A stretch of 64,000 nucleotides of DNA, taken from positions 744,001-808,000 of the forward strand of contig JAKZZE010000013.1 of NCBI GenBank assembly GCA_024220505.1, in the 5' to 3' direction. A program made the translations under genes and the position numbers. Each line of letters begins with the position of its first letter. Position 1 is the first letter of the stretch. Positions 54,271 through 63,503 of this stretch are shown one piece after another. The DNA comes from Rhizopus arrhizus. Lineage: Eukaryota > Mucoromycota > Mucoromycetes > Mucorales > Rhizopodaceae. Below the pieces are notes generated by a model. That model did not search any database, had not been told where the DNA came from, and was given only the letters and a program-made list of their open reading frames with translations.

Positions 54271-54483
54271 GGAAGTCAAAAAACTGCACCAACCGACCTC
54301 CGCTTTTTTCTGGACGCGCTTTAAGTGTATACTCAGCTTCTGACTTTGAAATTTTTGTCAATAAATCATAATAGTATTAACTCTGTTTGGTTCAAGTTTC
54401 ATAATGTTTGCTAATAAACTGACAGACCTGTGCTCTTATTTCCGAAAAACTAGGTTAGGTTGGTGCAGTTTTTTGACCCACTG
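53375..54483 (+). mobile_element. Right-hand part of Tc1-like element D
   Basis: Ends TTGGTGCAGTTTTTTGACCC then ACTG, followed by TA at 54484-54485. An inverted copy of the inner terminal sequence (GTCAAAAAACTGCACCAACC) lies at 54274-54293, just after the stop. No left terminal repeat was found. Confidence 0.75.
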
Positions 54484-54645
54484 TATATTCAAGCAGCAAA
54501 TAAGTACATTGTTCCACATATGAAATACTCTAATAATCACATGGTTACTACTCGCAAATTAATACACATGGTTACACCTCGGAAAATAATACACAAGGTT
54601 ACAATATGATGTTGGGGTAGTTAGTAATCGATTAAAGTTGATAAT
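54484..54645. repeat. Short degenerate tandem repeats
   Basis: About three imperfect copies of a roughly 30-bp unit containing ACATGGTTAC and AATAATACACA between element D and the solo LTR. Its last five bases, ATAAT, are the left target duplication of the solo LTR. Confidence 0.45.
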
Positions 54646-56693
54646 TGATGTATCCATCACTCATAACTCGATATGAAAACAGTATTAATAAGCTACATGT
54701 AAAATATATCCAATAGATAGGCTACAGGTTAATCCGGATAATCTTCATTAAGGATAAGATGCTGCGTAATTGCACGGTTAAATTATATTAAATCCAGGGA
54801 CTAAATCACAGTCAATCGCAGTCAATCATATACGAGTATTCTATGGATAAATGCTTATGATGACAAAGATAACAATGGAGGAACACGTAACCATTATCTA
54901 TTTGTCATCAGTTATATCATACTCATTAATTATTCATCCATGACATGAAATATTATCCGTGTATGAAAAGTATAAATAGAGTATCATTTTCTTATTAAAT
55001 ACAGTAGCGGACAAAACTGGTGCACAAAAATTAAAATCGACATTGTATCTCCGCCATATGTCTGCGACTTTTGTGGCGTATACCATCTGAAAGACAGTCC
55101 AAAATATACATTATGTTATGTAAACCGGAACTGTACCGGACATCCCCCAGGCATAAGGTCATTTTTAGTGATTTTTTGCATATTTCAATTTTCGCCGAAA
55201 ATGTGGTGCTTGTCTAGCCTTCTTTCAATTTTCCCCATATCTCTCCCGTTTGCTTTCAGATTTCACCGCATATTAGTAAATCTTAGTAGCTCTTAAAAAA
55301 TATATAAAACCGTAGTTATTTTGTATTTCCCATTGAATCCCCCCTTTTGTTTTTACCCTATTCACTATAACAAAGTACTAGCCTTATATGTTTAAGAAAA
55401 TAAGCAACTGTAAAAACGAAACTCTGAGATCTCGAATACACTTAGTTCGTACGACAACAGATATTTCTAGAATAACAAGAATCTCTAAATGGACAATCAA
55501 CAGGAGAAAGAGGGAAGAAAGAAACTTAATGTCTTGTGATTATGAAGGTCTCCCGCTTTTAGTCTGAAAAGTTACTAGCTCAATCACCAACCTAAAGCTT
55601 GGACAAGGTCCGTTACACACAGTTTCCGATGCTCAGCACATTTTGAGGACCTTAAGATACAGTATTAGCAAATTGTCAGTCTGAAGGCACTGTTGGAAGC
55701 TAGATTTTGAGTCTGGAAGTAAGGAATCGAAGAATTTCATCAGCTGTATTAGCCGGAAAAAGCGATGAACGTGGTATCACGACAAGCCATTGTATACAAT
55801 AGAGGGCTGGAAGTCTGCTATATTTAGCAATGAAACAAATATGAACATTATGGATGCAGATAGTATACACTAATATTGAAAGCAAGTCGAGCAACCTGAG
55901 CGATTTTTTCACGGTGATCAAACAATGAAGCATGCTGGCTGCTCTGTTATGTTTTAAGGCTGTATTAGATATTGAGGACCGGAATATGTGTGTCAAGTAC
56001 ATGATGGTATAATGAACTCATAAATATACACATATATTTCGCTTACTTCATACCACAAAAGCCTAGCGTATAGTGGTCTAAAACGTCGTAATCTCTCGTT
56101 TCAGTATGACAATGACACAAGGCACAAGTCGACGCATGTCACAAACTCAATATTTGATAACAGCGCTTCTGTGCTACAAGTTTAGCCGCTACTAATCCCG
56201 GCCTAAGTCCGCTTAAGCATACCAGGTGGCAATTGATGGCAAAGGTATGATGATACGACACTAGATCAAAAAGGGTCGATGATCTTTGGAAAAGAATAGT
56301 TAAAGAGCCGGGTTCTTTTATTGAAAATGATATACACGCATATTATTAGCATATGCAAAGAAGAACATCCGATGATATCAAGAGATGAGATGATTATATA
56401 AAGTCTAAGGTCTTAGCCACTTTTGCGGTTTTTAGAAAATATAAAATTTTATAAATTTAAAGCACGCTTATCGCTCAGTTTTAACAATGTCATGCTTAGA
56501 ACATACATAAATTACAATGACTAGTATATCCTCCTTCTAGTACAGTTTCATGACTATTGCAATTACCATGAGCAGGTAATGGTAGTTAAAAGCTGAAAAA
56601 AAGTTTTGTGCACCAGTTTTGTCCGCTACTGTAAAACAATCTTTTTTATCGAGTCTCGTCCTCTCTTGTTCCTTTCTATTCTTGGATAAATCA
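54646..56693 (+). mobile_element. Solo A-type LTR split by element C2
   Basis: Starts TGATGTATCCATCACTC at 54646 and ends CTTGGATAAATCA at 56693, flanked by the direct repeat ATAAT (54641-54645, 56694-56698), so it is a true insertion later reduced to one LTR. C2 (55002-56631) is inserted within it; the LTR sequence resumes after C2 with AAACAATCTTTTTTATCGAG. Confidence 0.88.
55002..56631 (+). mobile_element. Non-autonomous Tc1-like element C2
   Basis: 1,630 bp, 28-bp terminal inverted repeats beginning CAGTAGCGGAC, TA on both sides. The interior carries a decayed transposase (FSNETNMNIMDAD-like text at about 55820, SFQYDNDTRHKSTH at about 56100) full of stops. Nearly identical to C1 (inverted) and C3. 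Confidence 0.9.
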
Positions 56694-57269
56694 ATAATGA
56701 AGTACTACCGCAAACACTGTCTGTGAGCCTATGTAGCTTTTTAGTGATTGGAAGCCCATGCTTTCTGAATACTATTGTGCTCGCTTCACATGTATCATCA
56801 TTTGGTGCAGAATAATTAAATGGATCCATAATTGGGTGTAAGTTTCAAATATGGGCAGTATCCGGTCTGCAATCACGCCGTAACCTTACTTGACGGTCAG
56901 CCAAATAGTTTTTTCGTCTTTGAATGACCGTAACTTATCGGGTGGTACAGTGACTGCTTCAAAAATACCATCGTTAGAAGCGAAAAAATTATTTGAATCG
57001 TTCGAGGTAATGGATGTCTTTGTGCAACAAACAGCAGGCACGCAATCCTTCTTTTTTAGTCCGTCAAAGGTAGTTTTTTATCGATATTATGCGATTTACG
57101 AGCTGAGTTTACATGTGGCGGTCATTAAAGTTATACCATTCGATCCGGAAAATTCGGGCGCATCGATTACCATAATTGGATCTTACGTAGGACAGGTACC
57201 CGGACCGGAATCCCCTTGCATCGTATCTTTTCCTTCAGCCGAGATAAAGTATTAGGTCAATTGAGATCC
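56694..57269. other. Unidentified coding-like sequence next to the solo LTR
   Basis: A plus-strand open stretch 56890-57255 lacks an ATG near its beginning (first Met about residue 41) and reads SLEAKKLFESFEVMDVFVQQ and FDPENSGASITIIGSYVG. On the opposite strand 56697-56829 reads MDPFNYSAPNDDTCEASTIV. Neither matches a family I know. Composition is less AT-rich than the flanks. Possibly an exon or fragment of a captured or broken gene. Confidence 0.3.
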
Positions 57270-57600
57270 AATAAGGGTAAGTAATTTGAATTATAGGCTT
57301 GCTTGTATATAGTGACCACCAGATCTTGTTAAGTGGATCAAACTTGATTTGTAAAGTAAAATGTAAAGAAATATAATAGAAATATAAAATGGATACAATG
57401 AAGATAATTTACTTCAAGGGAATTCGACTTGTTTGTTATAAAATAAGAAAAATAAATTTTGTCTTTTAAGAGACTATTTATTCAAAGTAAAAATAGGTTT
57501 TTGAATAGAAGTGAATTTAAGTGAACTCAAGTGAATTGAAATAAGATATAGAGATATTTATATAAAAATGAAAGAGAAAAAAGAAAAGGAAATAAGGTTG
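57270..57600 (-). repeat. LTR-like repeat, copy 1
   Basis: Contains AGTGACCACCAGATCTTGTT with AAGTGGATCAAACTTG and, about 80 bp later, GAAGATAATTTACTTCAAGG. The same pair of anchors recurs at 57861/57938, 61838/61915, 62468/62547 and 63107/63184. TATA- and AATAAA-like signals on the minus strand suggest an LTR in minus orientation. Limits approximate. Confidence 0.55.
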
Positions 57601-57740
57601 ATATTTTTACTTGAGTTGATATTTTTACTTGTGTCGATGTTGTGTATTTCAGTTAAATTACTGAAGTAAGTCGATTTCATAGTCAGTTGTACTGTCCAAA
57701 ATTTTATAGATGTCTTCATCATTCTCGTTACAATGTAATT

Positions 57741-58268
57741 TTTTTCTTGCTTCAATGGCTTGTAAGAGTTAACGGTTTTGAAATAAAGTAAAGTTGATGA
57801 AAATGGATAAAAAAAAATAAGAGTTGGGTAGAGTATTGATATTAGGTTCGCTTGTAAGTGACCACCGGATCTTGTTAAGTAGATCAAACTTGTTTGTAAT
57901 AAGGTAACTTGATAAGAGTTTTAAGAATGTTTACAATGAAGATAATTGACTTCAAGGGACTTGTCTTGCTTGTGTTTTAAGAGTGTTATACCAAAAGATT
58001 CAGGGATAAAGATACTTGATTTATTGGATAAAATATATTTAAGATAAGTAAAGTTAAAATATGTAAGTCAAGAGAAGTCAAGATAAGTGAAGTAAAATAA
58101 AAATAAAAGCTTGTCTATTTTATAGACAAAAGAAAATGAAGTTTGATTTTTGAAGTAAGCTTTTCTTTTTGAAATAAGCTTTACTTTTTGAAATAAGGTT
58201 TGATTTTTGAAATAAAGTTCAAATATTGAACAGGGTTCAATATGGTGTAAGTTTTTCCTTTTTATGTA
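57741..58268 (-). repeat. LTR-like repeat, copy 2
   Basis: Nearly identical over about 330 bp to 62364-62700 (both contain GGTTCGCTTGTAAGTGACCA and TTCAAGGGACTTGTCTTGCT). Interrupted on its right by element E. Limits approximate. Confidence 0.6.
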
Positions 58269-58479
58269 CAGTGGGTGGACTAATTGTCCCAGTGTTTCAA
58301 CATTTTTTACTTTTGACACTGTAACTCGACCAATTCTTAGGCTATGTGACTAGTTTTATGCTCATTAGAAAGGTCGCACGTCGTGCTACATAATATCAAA
58401 GAGCCGGTGTTCGGAGATTACACAGTCTGAGTTAATCAGCAATAGAAAAAAAACACCGCACTGGGACGATTTTTCCGCT
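58269..58479 (+). repeat. Element E left terminal inverted repeat
   Basis: 211 bp, inverted match to 59730-59941. Outer GGACTAATTGTCCCAGTG and inner CACTGGGACGATTTTTCC are inverted relative to each other. Confidence 0.92.
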
Positions 58480-58682
58480 ACCTGCTTATTTTGCAATGTG
58501 TTCTAAACGGCGCCTTTTTATCAATCAGAAATCACCGGAACTTACGTAGCAGTCTTATCTATGATAATCTATGACTCATATCTTTAATGTAAAGTATAAA
58601 TAGCTTTATGTTATTCTTTTTTTTTAACATTATTCTTAGTCTCTTTATATACTGCACTTCTTACGACTTTGTCTCGCATCAA

Positions 58683-59713
58683 ATGACTCCTACTATCAGC
58701 AAATCTGTTCAGAAACAAATCCAAATGCTTTTGGCTAGTAATGTGACATATGAACAAGTTATGGAACGCATTCCCGGATTGAAAAAGTCAACTTTAGGTA
58801 GGTATGTGAACACGTTTTTTCCAAATCGAATGAAGGCAGCCCCTGGTAAAAGAGCAACTACTGGTGAAACTACCAAGTCATACATCCGTAGACAAGTAAT
58901 AAAGGGTGAACTCAAGACAGCCAAAGCAGTACATCAATATCTGAATGGTTTGGGATATACTATTGGTTATTCTGGAGTCTTGAAGCTTCTTAAAAGTATG
59001 AACTTCAGAGCAAAATCAAAGCGAGGAAGCCTCTGCTCAGTAAACAGCCCAAGGAACGACGTTTAGCATGGGCTATGGCCCACAAAGACTGGACAACCGA
59101 TGACTGGAGGCGTATGGTGTTTAGTGATGAGACTAAAGTCAATGTTTTCGGATCAGACGGTTGCAAGTATTACTGGAGCCGACCAGACGATGTATTGCAG
59201 CCTCATCACTTAGACCTTACAGTGAAAGGCGACCAAGGAAGTGTCATGGTATGGGGTTGTATTACTTATGATGGCCCTGGGTATGCTTGTTGGATACATG
59301 ATGGAACTATGAAAGCTGTGGATTATGTAAATATCTTGGAAACTACACTTATGGACAGCCTAAAGTACTATGGATACAATCCTGAGAATATCTATTTTCA
59401 ACAAGATAAGGACCCCAAGCACACTTCGAAGCTTGCTAAGCAATGGTTTGTGAATAATAACTTCAAGAGTGATCATATCTTTAGCTGGCCAGCCCAAAGT
59501 CCCGATTTAAACCCTATTGAACATGTATGGCATCACCTTAAACTCAAGCTGAGCGTATATGACACTAAGGCTAAAGGAGTACATGAGTTATGGGAAAGAA
59601 TAGAAAAAGAATGGAATACTTTTACAGTGGATGAGTGTAGAAGATATATAGATAGTATGCCGGATCGTTGTAAAGCAGTTATTAATGCTAAAGGGGGACA
59701 TACCCGTTATTAA
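58683..59713 (+). pseudogene. Transposase of element E, single frameshift, DD37E-like
   Basis: Starts MTPTISKSVQKQIQMLLASN at 58683 (the open frame upstream lies in the leader). First HTH, then YIRRQVIKGELKTAKAVHQY. The frame is lost near 59022 (AAGCGAGGAAGCC), where one base is missing compared with D and F (KKKPL), and resumes as KPLLSKQPKERRLAWAMAHK to the stop at 59713. Catalytic blocks FSDETKVNVFGSDG, YFQQDKDPKH and SPDLNPIEHVWHH are present; 37 residues separate the second Asp from the Glu by my count, against 35 in D and F. Total about 343 codons. Otherwise intact, so inactivation is recent. Confidence 0.88.
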
Positions 59714-59729
59714 ATAAAATTTGCGTTCA

Positions 59730-59941
59730 AGCGGAAAAATTGTCCCAGTGCGGTGTTTTTTTTTCTATTGCTGATTAACTCAGACTGTGTAATCTCCGAA
59801 CACCGGCTCTTTGATATTATGTAGCACGACGTGCGACCTTTCTAATGAGCATAAAACTAGTCACATAGCCTAAGAATTGGTCGAGTTACAGTGTCAAAAG
59901 TAAAAAATGTTGAAACACTGGGACAATTAGTCCACCCACTG
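59730..59941 (+). repeat. Element E right terminal inverted repeat
   Basis: 212 bp, inverted match to 58269-58479, including the ACACCGGCTCTTTGATATTA segment. Confidence 0.92.
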
Positions 59942-59949
59942 TATATATA

Positions 59950-61579
59950 CAGTAGCGGACAAAACTGGTGCACAAAAATTAAAATCAACATTGTATCTCC
60001 GCCATATGTCTGCGACCTTTGTGGCATATACCATCTGAAAGACAGTCTAAAATATACATTATGTTATGTAAACCGGAACTGTGCCGGACATCCCTCAGAC
60101 AAAAGGTCATTTTTAGTGATTTTTTGCATATTTCAATTTTCGCCAAAAATGTAGTGCTTCTCTAGCCTTCTTTCAATTTTCCCCATATCTCTCCCGTTTG
60201 CTTTCAGATTTCACTGCATATTAGTGAATTTTAGTAGCTCTTAAAAAATATATAAAACAGTACTCATTTTGCATTTCCCATTGAATTCCCCCTTTTGTTT
60301 TTACCCTATTCACTATAGCAAAGTACTAGCCTTATATGTTTAAGAAAATAAGCAACTGTAAAAATGAAACTCTCAGATCTCGAATACACTTAGTTCGTAC
60401 GACAACAGATATTTCTAGAATAACAAGAATCTTTAAATGGACAATCAACAGGAGAAAGAGGAAAGAAAGAAACTTAATGTCTTGTGATCATGAAGGTATT
60501 CCGCTTTTAGTCTGAAAAGTTATTAGTTCAGTCATCAACCTAAAGCTTGGACAAAGTCCGTTACACACAGTTTCTGATTCTCAGCACATTTTGAGGACCT
60601 TAAGATACAGTATTAGCAAACTGTTCGTCTGAAGGCACTGTAGGAAGCTAGATTTTGAGTCCGGAAGTAAGGAATCGAAGAATTTCATCAGCTGTATAAG
60701 TCGGAAAAAGCGATGAATGTGGTATCACGACAAGCCATTGTATACTATAGAGGGCTGGAAGTCTACTATCTTTAGCAATGAAACAAATATGAACATTATG
60801 GATGCAGGTAGTATACACTAATATTGAAAGCAAGTCGAGCAACCTTAGCGATTTTTCCACGGTGATCAAACAATGAAGCATGCTGGCTGCTCTGTTATGT
60901 TTTAAGGCTGTATTAGATATTGAGGACCGGAATATGTGTGTCAAGTATATGATGGTACAATGAACTCAGAAATATACGCATATATTTCGCTTACTTCATA
61001 CCACAAAAGCCTAGCGTATAGTGGTCTAAAACGTCGTAATCTCTCGTTTCAGTATGACAATGACACAAGGCACAAGTCAACGCATGTCACAAACTCAATA
61101 TTTGATAACAGCGCTTCTGTGCTACAAGTTTAGCCGCCACTAATCCCGGCCTAAGTCCGCTTAAGCATGCCAGGTGGCAATTGATGGCAAAGGTATGATG
61201 ATACGACACTAGATCAAAAAGGGTCGATGATCTTTAGAATAGAGTAGTTAAAGAGCCGTGTTCTTTTATTGAAAATGATATACACGCATATTATTAGCAT
61301 ATGCAAAGAAGAACATCCGATGATATCAAGAGATGAGATGATTATATAAAGTCTAAGGTCTTAGCCACTTTTGCGGTTTTTAGAAAATATAAAATTTTAT
61401 AAATTTAAAGCACGCTTATCTCTCAGTTTTAACAATGTCATGCTTAGAACATACATAAATTACAATGACTAGTATATCCTCCTTCTAGTACAGTTTCATG
61501 ACTATTGCAATTACCATGAGCAGGTAATGGTAGTTAAAAGCTGAAAAAAAGTTTTGTGCACCAGTTTTGTCCGCTACTG
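59950..61579 (+). mobile_element. Non-autonomous Tc1-like element C3
   Basis: 1,630 bp, same 28-bp terminal repeats and TA flanks as C1 and C2, same orientation as C2. It keeps the longest transposase remnant of the three: 60936-61133 reads CQVYDGTMNSEIYAYISLTS and LSFQYDNDTRHKSTHV, homologous to VYDGTMNSELYQEIL and FQHDNDPKHRSK in transposase D. Stops elsewhere make it non-coding. Confidence 0.9.
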
Positions 61580-61799
61580 TATGAATAATATTTTTTTTTT
61601 CTTTTTAGCTTTTCTTATTTTTTTAGCATTTCTTATTTTTGCGACTATTATTATTTCTTTGACAATGGTTGTTAAAATAACTTAAATTATTGTAATTTTT
61701 CTTGTGATAGGTATTGTTTCGTTTAAATGGCCTTAAGAGTTTAGAAATAATTTGACTTTTCTTTGAAGTGTAAAAGAATTTGAGATCAAAAGCTTGTGT

Positions 61800-62170
61800 T
61801 TATGTTGATAAATTTGGTTTGCTTGTAGAAAGTGACCACCAGATCTTGTATTGTAGATCAAACAGTAAAAAGTAATAAAGAGTTTTCTTGATAAGAGAAT
61901 ATAAAATTGATACGATGAAGATAATTTGACTTCAAAGGACTTGACTTGATATATATGTAGGGGATCAGAAAGATTTTAAATGTAGATCCTTCAAGATATT
62001 GTTTTTATTTTATGTTAAAGTAAAATATGTCAAAAGTAAGTAAAAAGTAAGTTATATCAAAAGTAAGTATATATCAAAAAGTAAGTATATATCAAAAAGT
62101 AAGTAAGTCTTTCAAAAGTGAAAGGATAAAGGGATATTTATAGGGTTGTGATTTTTTTGTGTTTTTCTAT
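61800..62170 (-). repeat. LTR-like repeat, copy 3
   Basis: Anchors AGTGACCACCAGATCTTGTA (61838) and GAAGATAATTTGACTTCAAA (61917), followed by short internal repeats of GTAAGTATATATCAAAAA at about 62040-62110. More diverged than copies 2 and 4. Confidence 0.5.
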
Positions 62171-62199
62171 TTTTGAACTTTTTTTGTTTATCTTTAGGG

Positions 62200-62284
62200 A
62201 CTGATGTCCCTCCTAGGACTGAGGTCCCTCCTACGACTGAGGTCCCTCCTACGACTGAGTCCCTCCTAGGACTGAGTCCCTTCT
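62200..62284. repeat. Minisatellite, about 20-bp unit, 4-5 copies
   Basis: Tandem units of the form GGACTGAGGTCCCTCCTA with an alternating AG/CG junction (CCTAGGACTGAG, CCTACGACTGAG). Each unit contains GGACTGAGGTCC, a near-palindrome. Much more GC-rich than the surrounding DNA. Confidence 0.8.
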
Positions 62285-62363
62285 TCCGCAAAAGTTACAC
62301 CAACTGCGTCACATTATTTTAACAATCCATGTCGGAGTTGGTCTGCTGTAATTTTTGGTGTTG

Positions 62364-62760
62364 CTTCAATGGCTTGTAAGAGTTAATGGTTTTGAAATAG
62401 AGTAAAGTTGATGAAAATGGATAAAAAATAAGAGTTGGGTAGAGTATTGATATTAGGTTCGCTTGTAAGTGACCACCGGATCTTGTTAAGTAGATCAAAC
62501 TTGTTTGTAATAAGGTAACTTGATAAGAGTTTTAAGAATGTTTACAATGAAGATAATTGGCTTCAAGGGACTTGTCTTGCTTGTATTTTAAGAGTGTTAT
62601 ATCAAAAGATTCAGAGATAAGGATACTTGGTTTATTGATAAAATATATTTATATTGTTAAGAGAAGTAAAGTCAAGAAAAGTAAGTCAAGATAAGTGAAG
62701 TGAAATCAAAAGAATAAAAAGCTAGGCTTTTATAGGCAAAAATATAAAGTTCAATTTTTA
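62364..62760 (-). repeat. LTR-like repeat, copy 4
   Basis: Near-identical to copy 2 from GCTTCAATGGCTTGTAAGAG through ATAAAATATATTTA, with about ten differences noticed in 330 bp. Confidence 0.6.
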
Positions 62761-62762
62761 CA

Positions 62763-62880
62763 AAATGTAAAAATATCAAAAGGTTAAAAAAAATATCAAA
62801 AGGTTAAAAAAATATCAAAAGGTTAAAAATATATCAAAAAGTAAAAAATATATCAAATGGTTAAAAATTTGTCAAATAGG
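62763..62880. repeat. Simple tandem repeat ATATCAAAAGGTTAAAAA
   Basis: About six imperfect copies of an 18-20 bp AT-rich unit following LTR-like copy 4. Confidence 0.7.
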
Positions 62881-62959
62881 AAAAATAATGACAATTTGTA
62901 AAGTGATTTACAAAACGTCAAAAATTAAAGCTTGAAAGAAGTTTCGGAGTTCAAATATT

Positions 62960-63400
62960 CATAATCATAGTGTGAGATTGGAGTTTATAGGGTTTATATA
63001 GTATAAACTAGGTTTGTTTTATAAGATTCTTGATGTGAGACCAAAGTTTCGTATAGAGTTTGGTTCCAAAAGTAGTAATAATTTGAATATAAGTTCGCAT
63101 GTAATAAGTGACCACCAGATCTTGTTAAGTAGATCAGACTGTTGTGAATAAAATAAAGTAAAAAAGATAAAAAAAGGGATTACAATGAAGTGTATTTGCT
63201 TCAAGGGACTTCTTGTTCTTGATATTAGATAAAATAAAAGGAAAACAAAAGAGATTTACTTTGTATGATATTTATTAAAATAATCAAAAAGTAAAGTAAA
63301 TAAGTGAAGTAAAACAAAAGTTAAAAGTGAAGTAAGTAAGTAAGTAAGTATAAGAAATATTGAAGTTATTTATATGTTTTTGGCTTTTCTGATTATATGC
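62960..63400 (-). repeat. LTR-like repeat, copy 5
   Basis: Anchors AGTGACCACCAGATCTTGTT (63107) and TTGCTTCAAGGGACTTCTTG (63191), then GTAAGTAAGTAAGTAAGTA at about 63332. On the minus strand it directly follows the open frame at 63504-64000, so it could be that element's 3' LTR. Confidence 0.5.
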
Positions 63401-63503
63401 TGTTTTTGATGATTTTGTGGATATTCTGTATTTTTTTGTATTTTTCTGGATTTATCTGTATTCATACGTGTTCATACGTATTTGTTTGTATTTTCCTGGA
63501 TTT

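Larger units (their letters stand above)
58269..59941 (+). mobile_element. Tc1-like element E with about 211-bp terminal inverted repeats
   Basis: 1,673 bp, TA duplication at both ends. Terminal inverted repeats 58269-58479 and 59730-59941 are nearly perfect over their whole length, beginning CAGTGGGTGGACTAATTGTC. Each repeat carries a second, inverted copy of the motif AATTGTCCCAGTG near its inner end (CACTGGGACGATTTTTCC on the left; AATTGTCCCAGTGCGG on the right). It encodes one transposase. It lies only 8 bp from element C3. Confidence 0.92.

Noticed and set aside
55700..56002. 100-codon minus-strand frame repeated in all three C elements (also 52372-52674, 60648-60944)
   Set aside because: Its recurrence comes from the elements being copies. 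It runs antisense to the transposase remnant, and the sense strand shows the transposase blocks.
62200..63400. CRISPR-like array of repeats and spacers
   Set aside because: The repeats are tandem minisatellite or LTR-like units without uniform spacer lengths, and the genome is eukaryotic.
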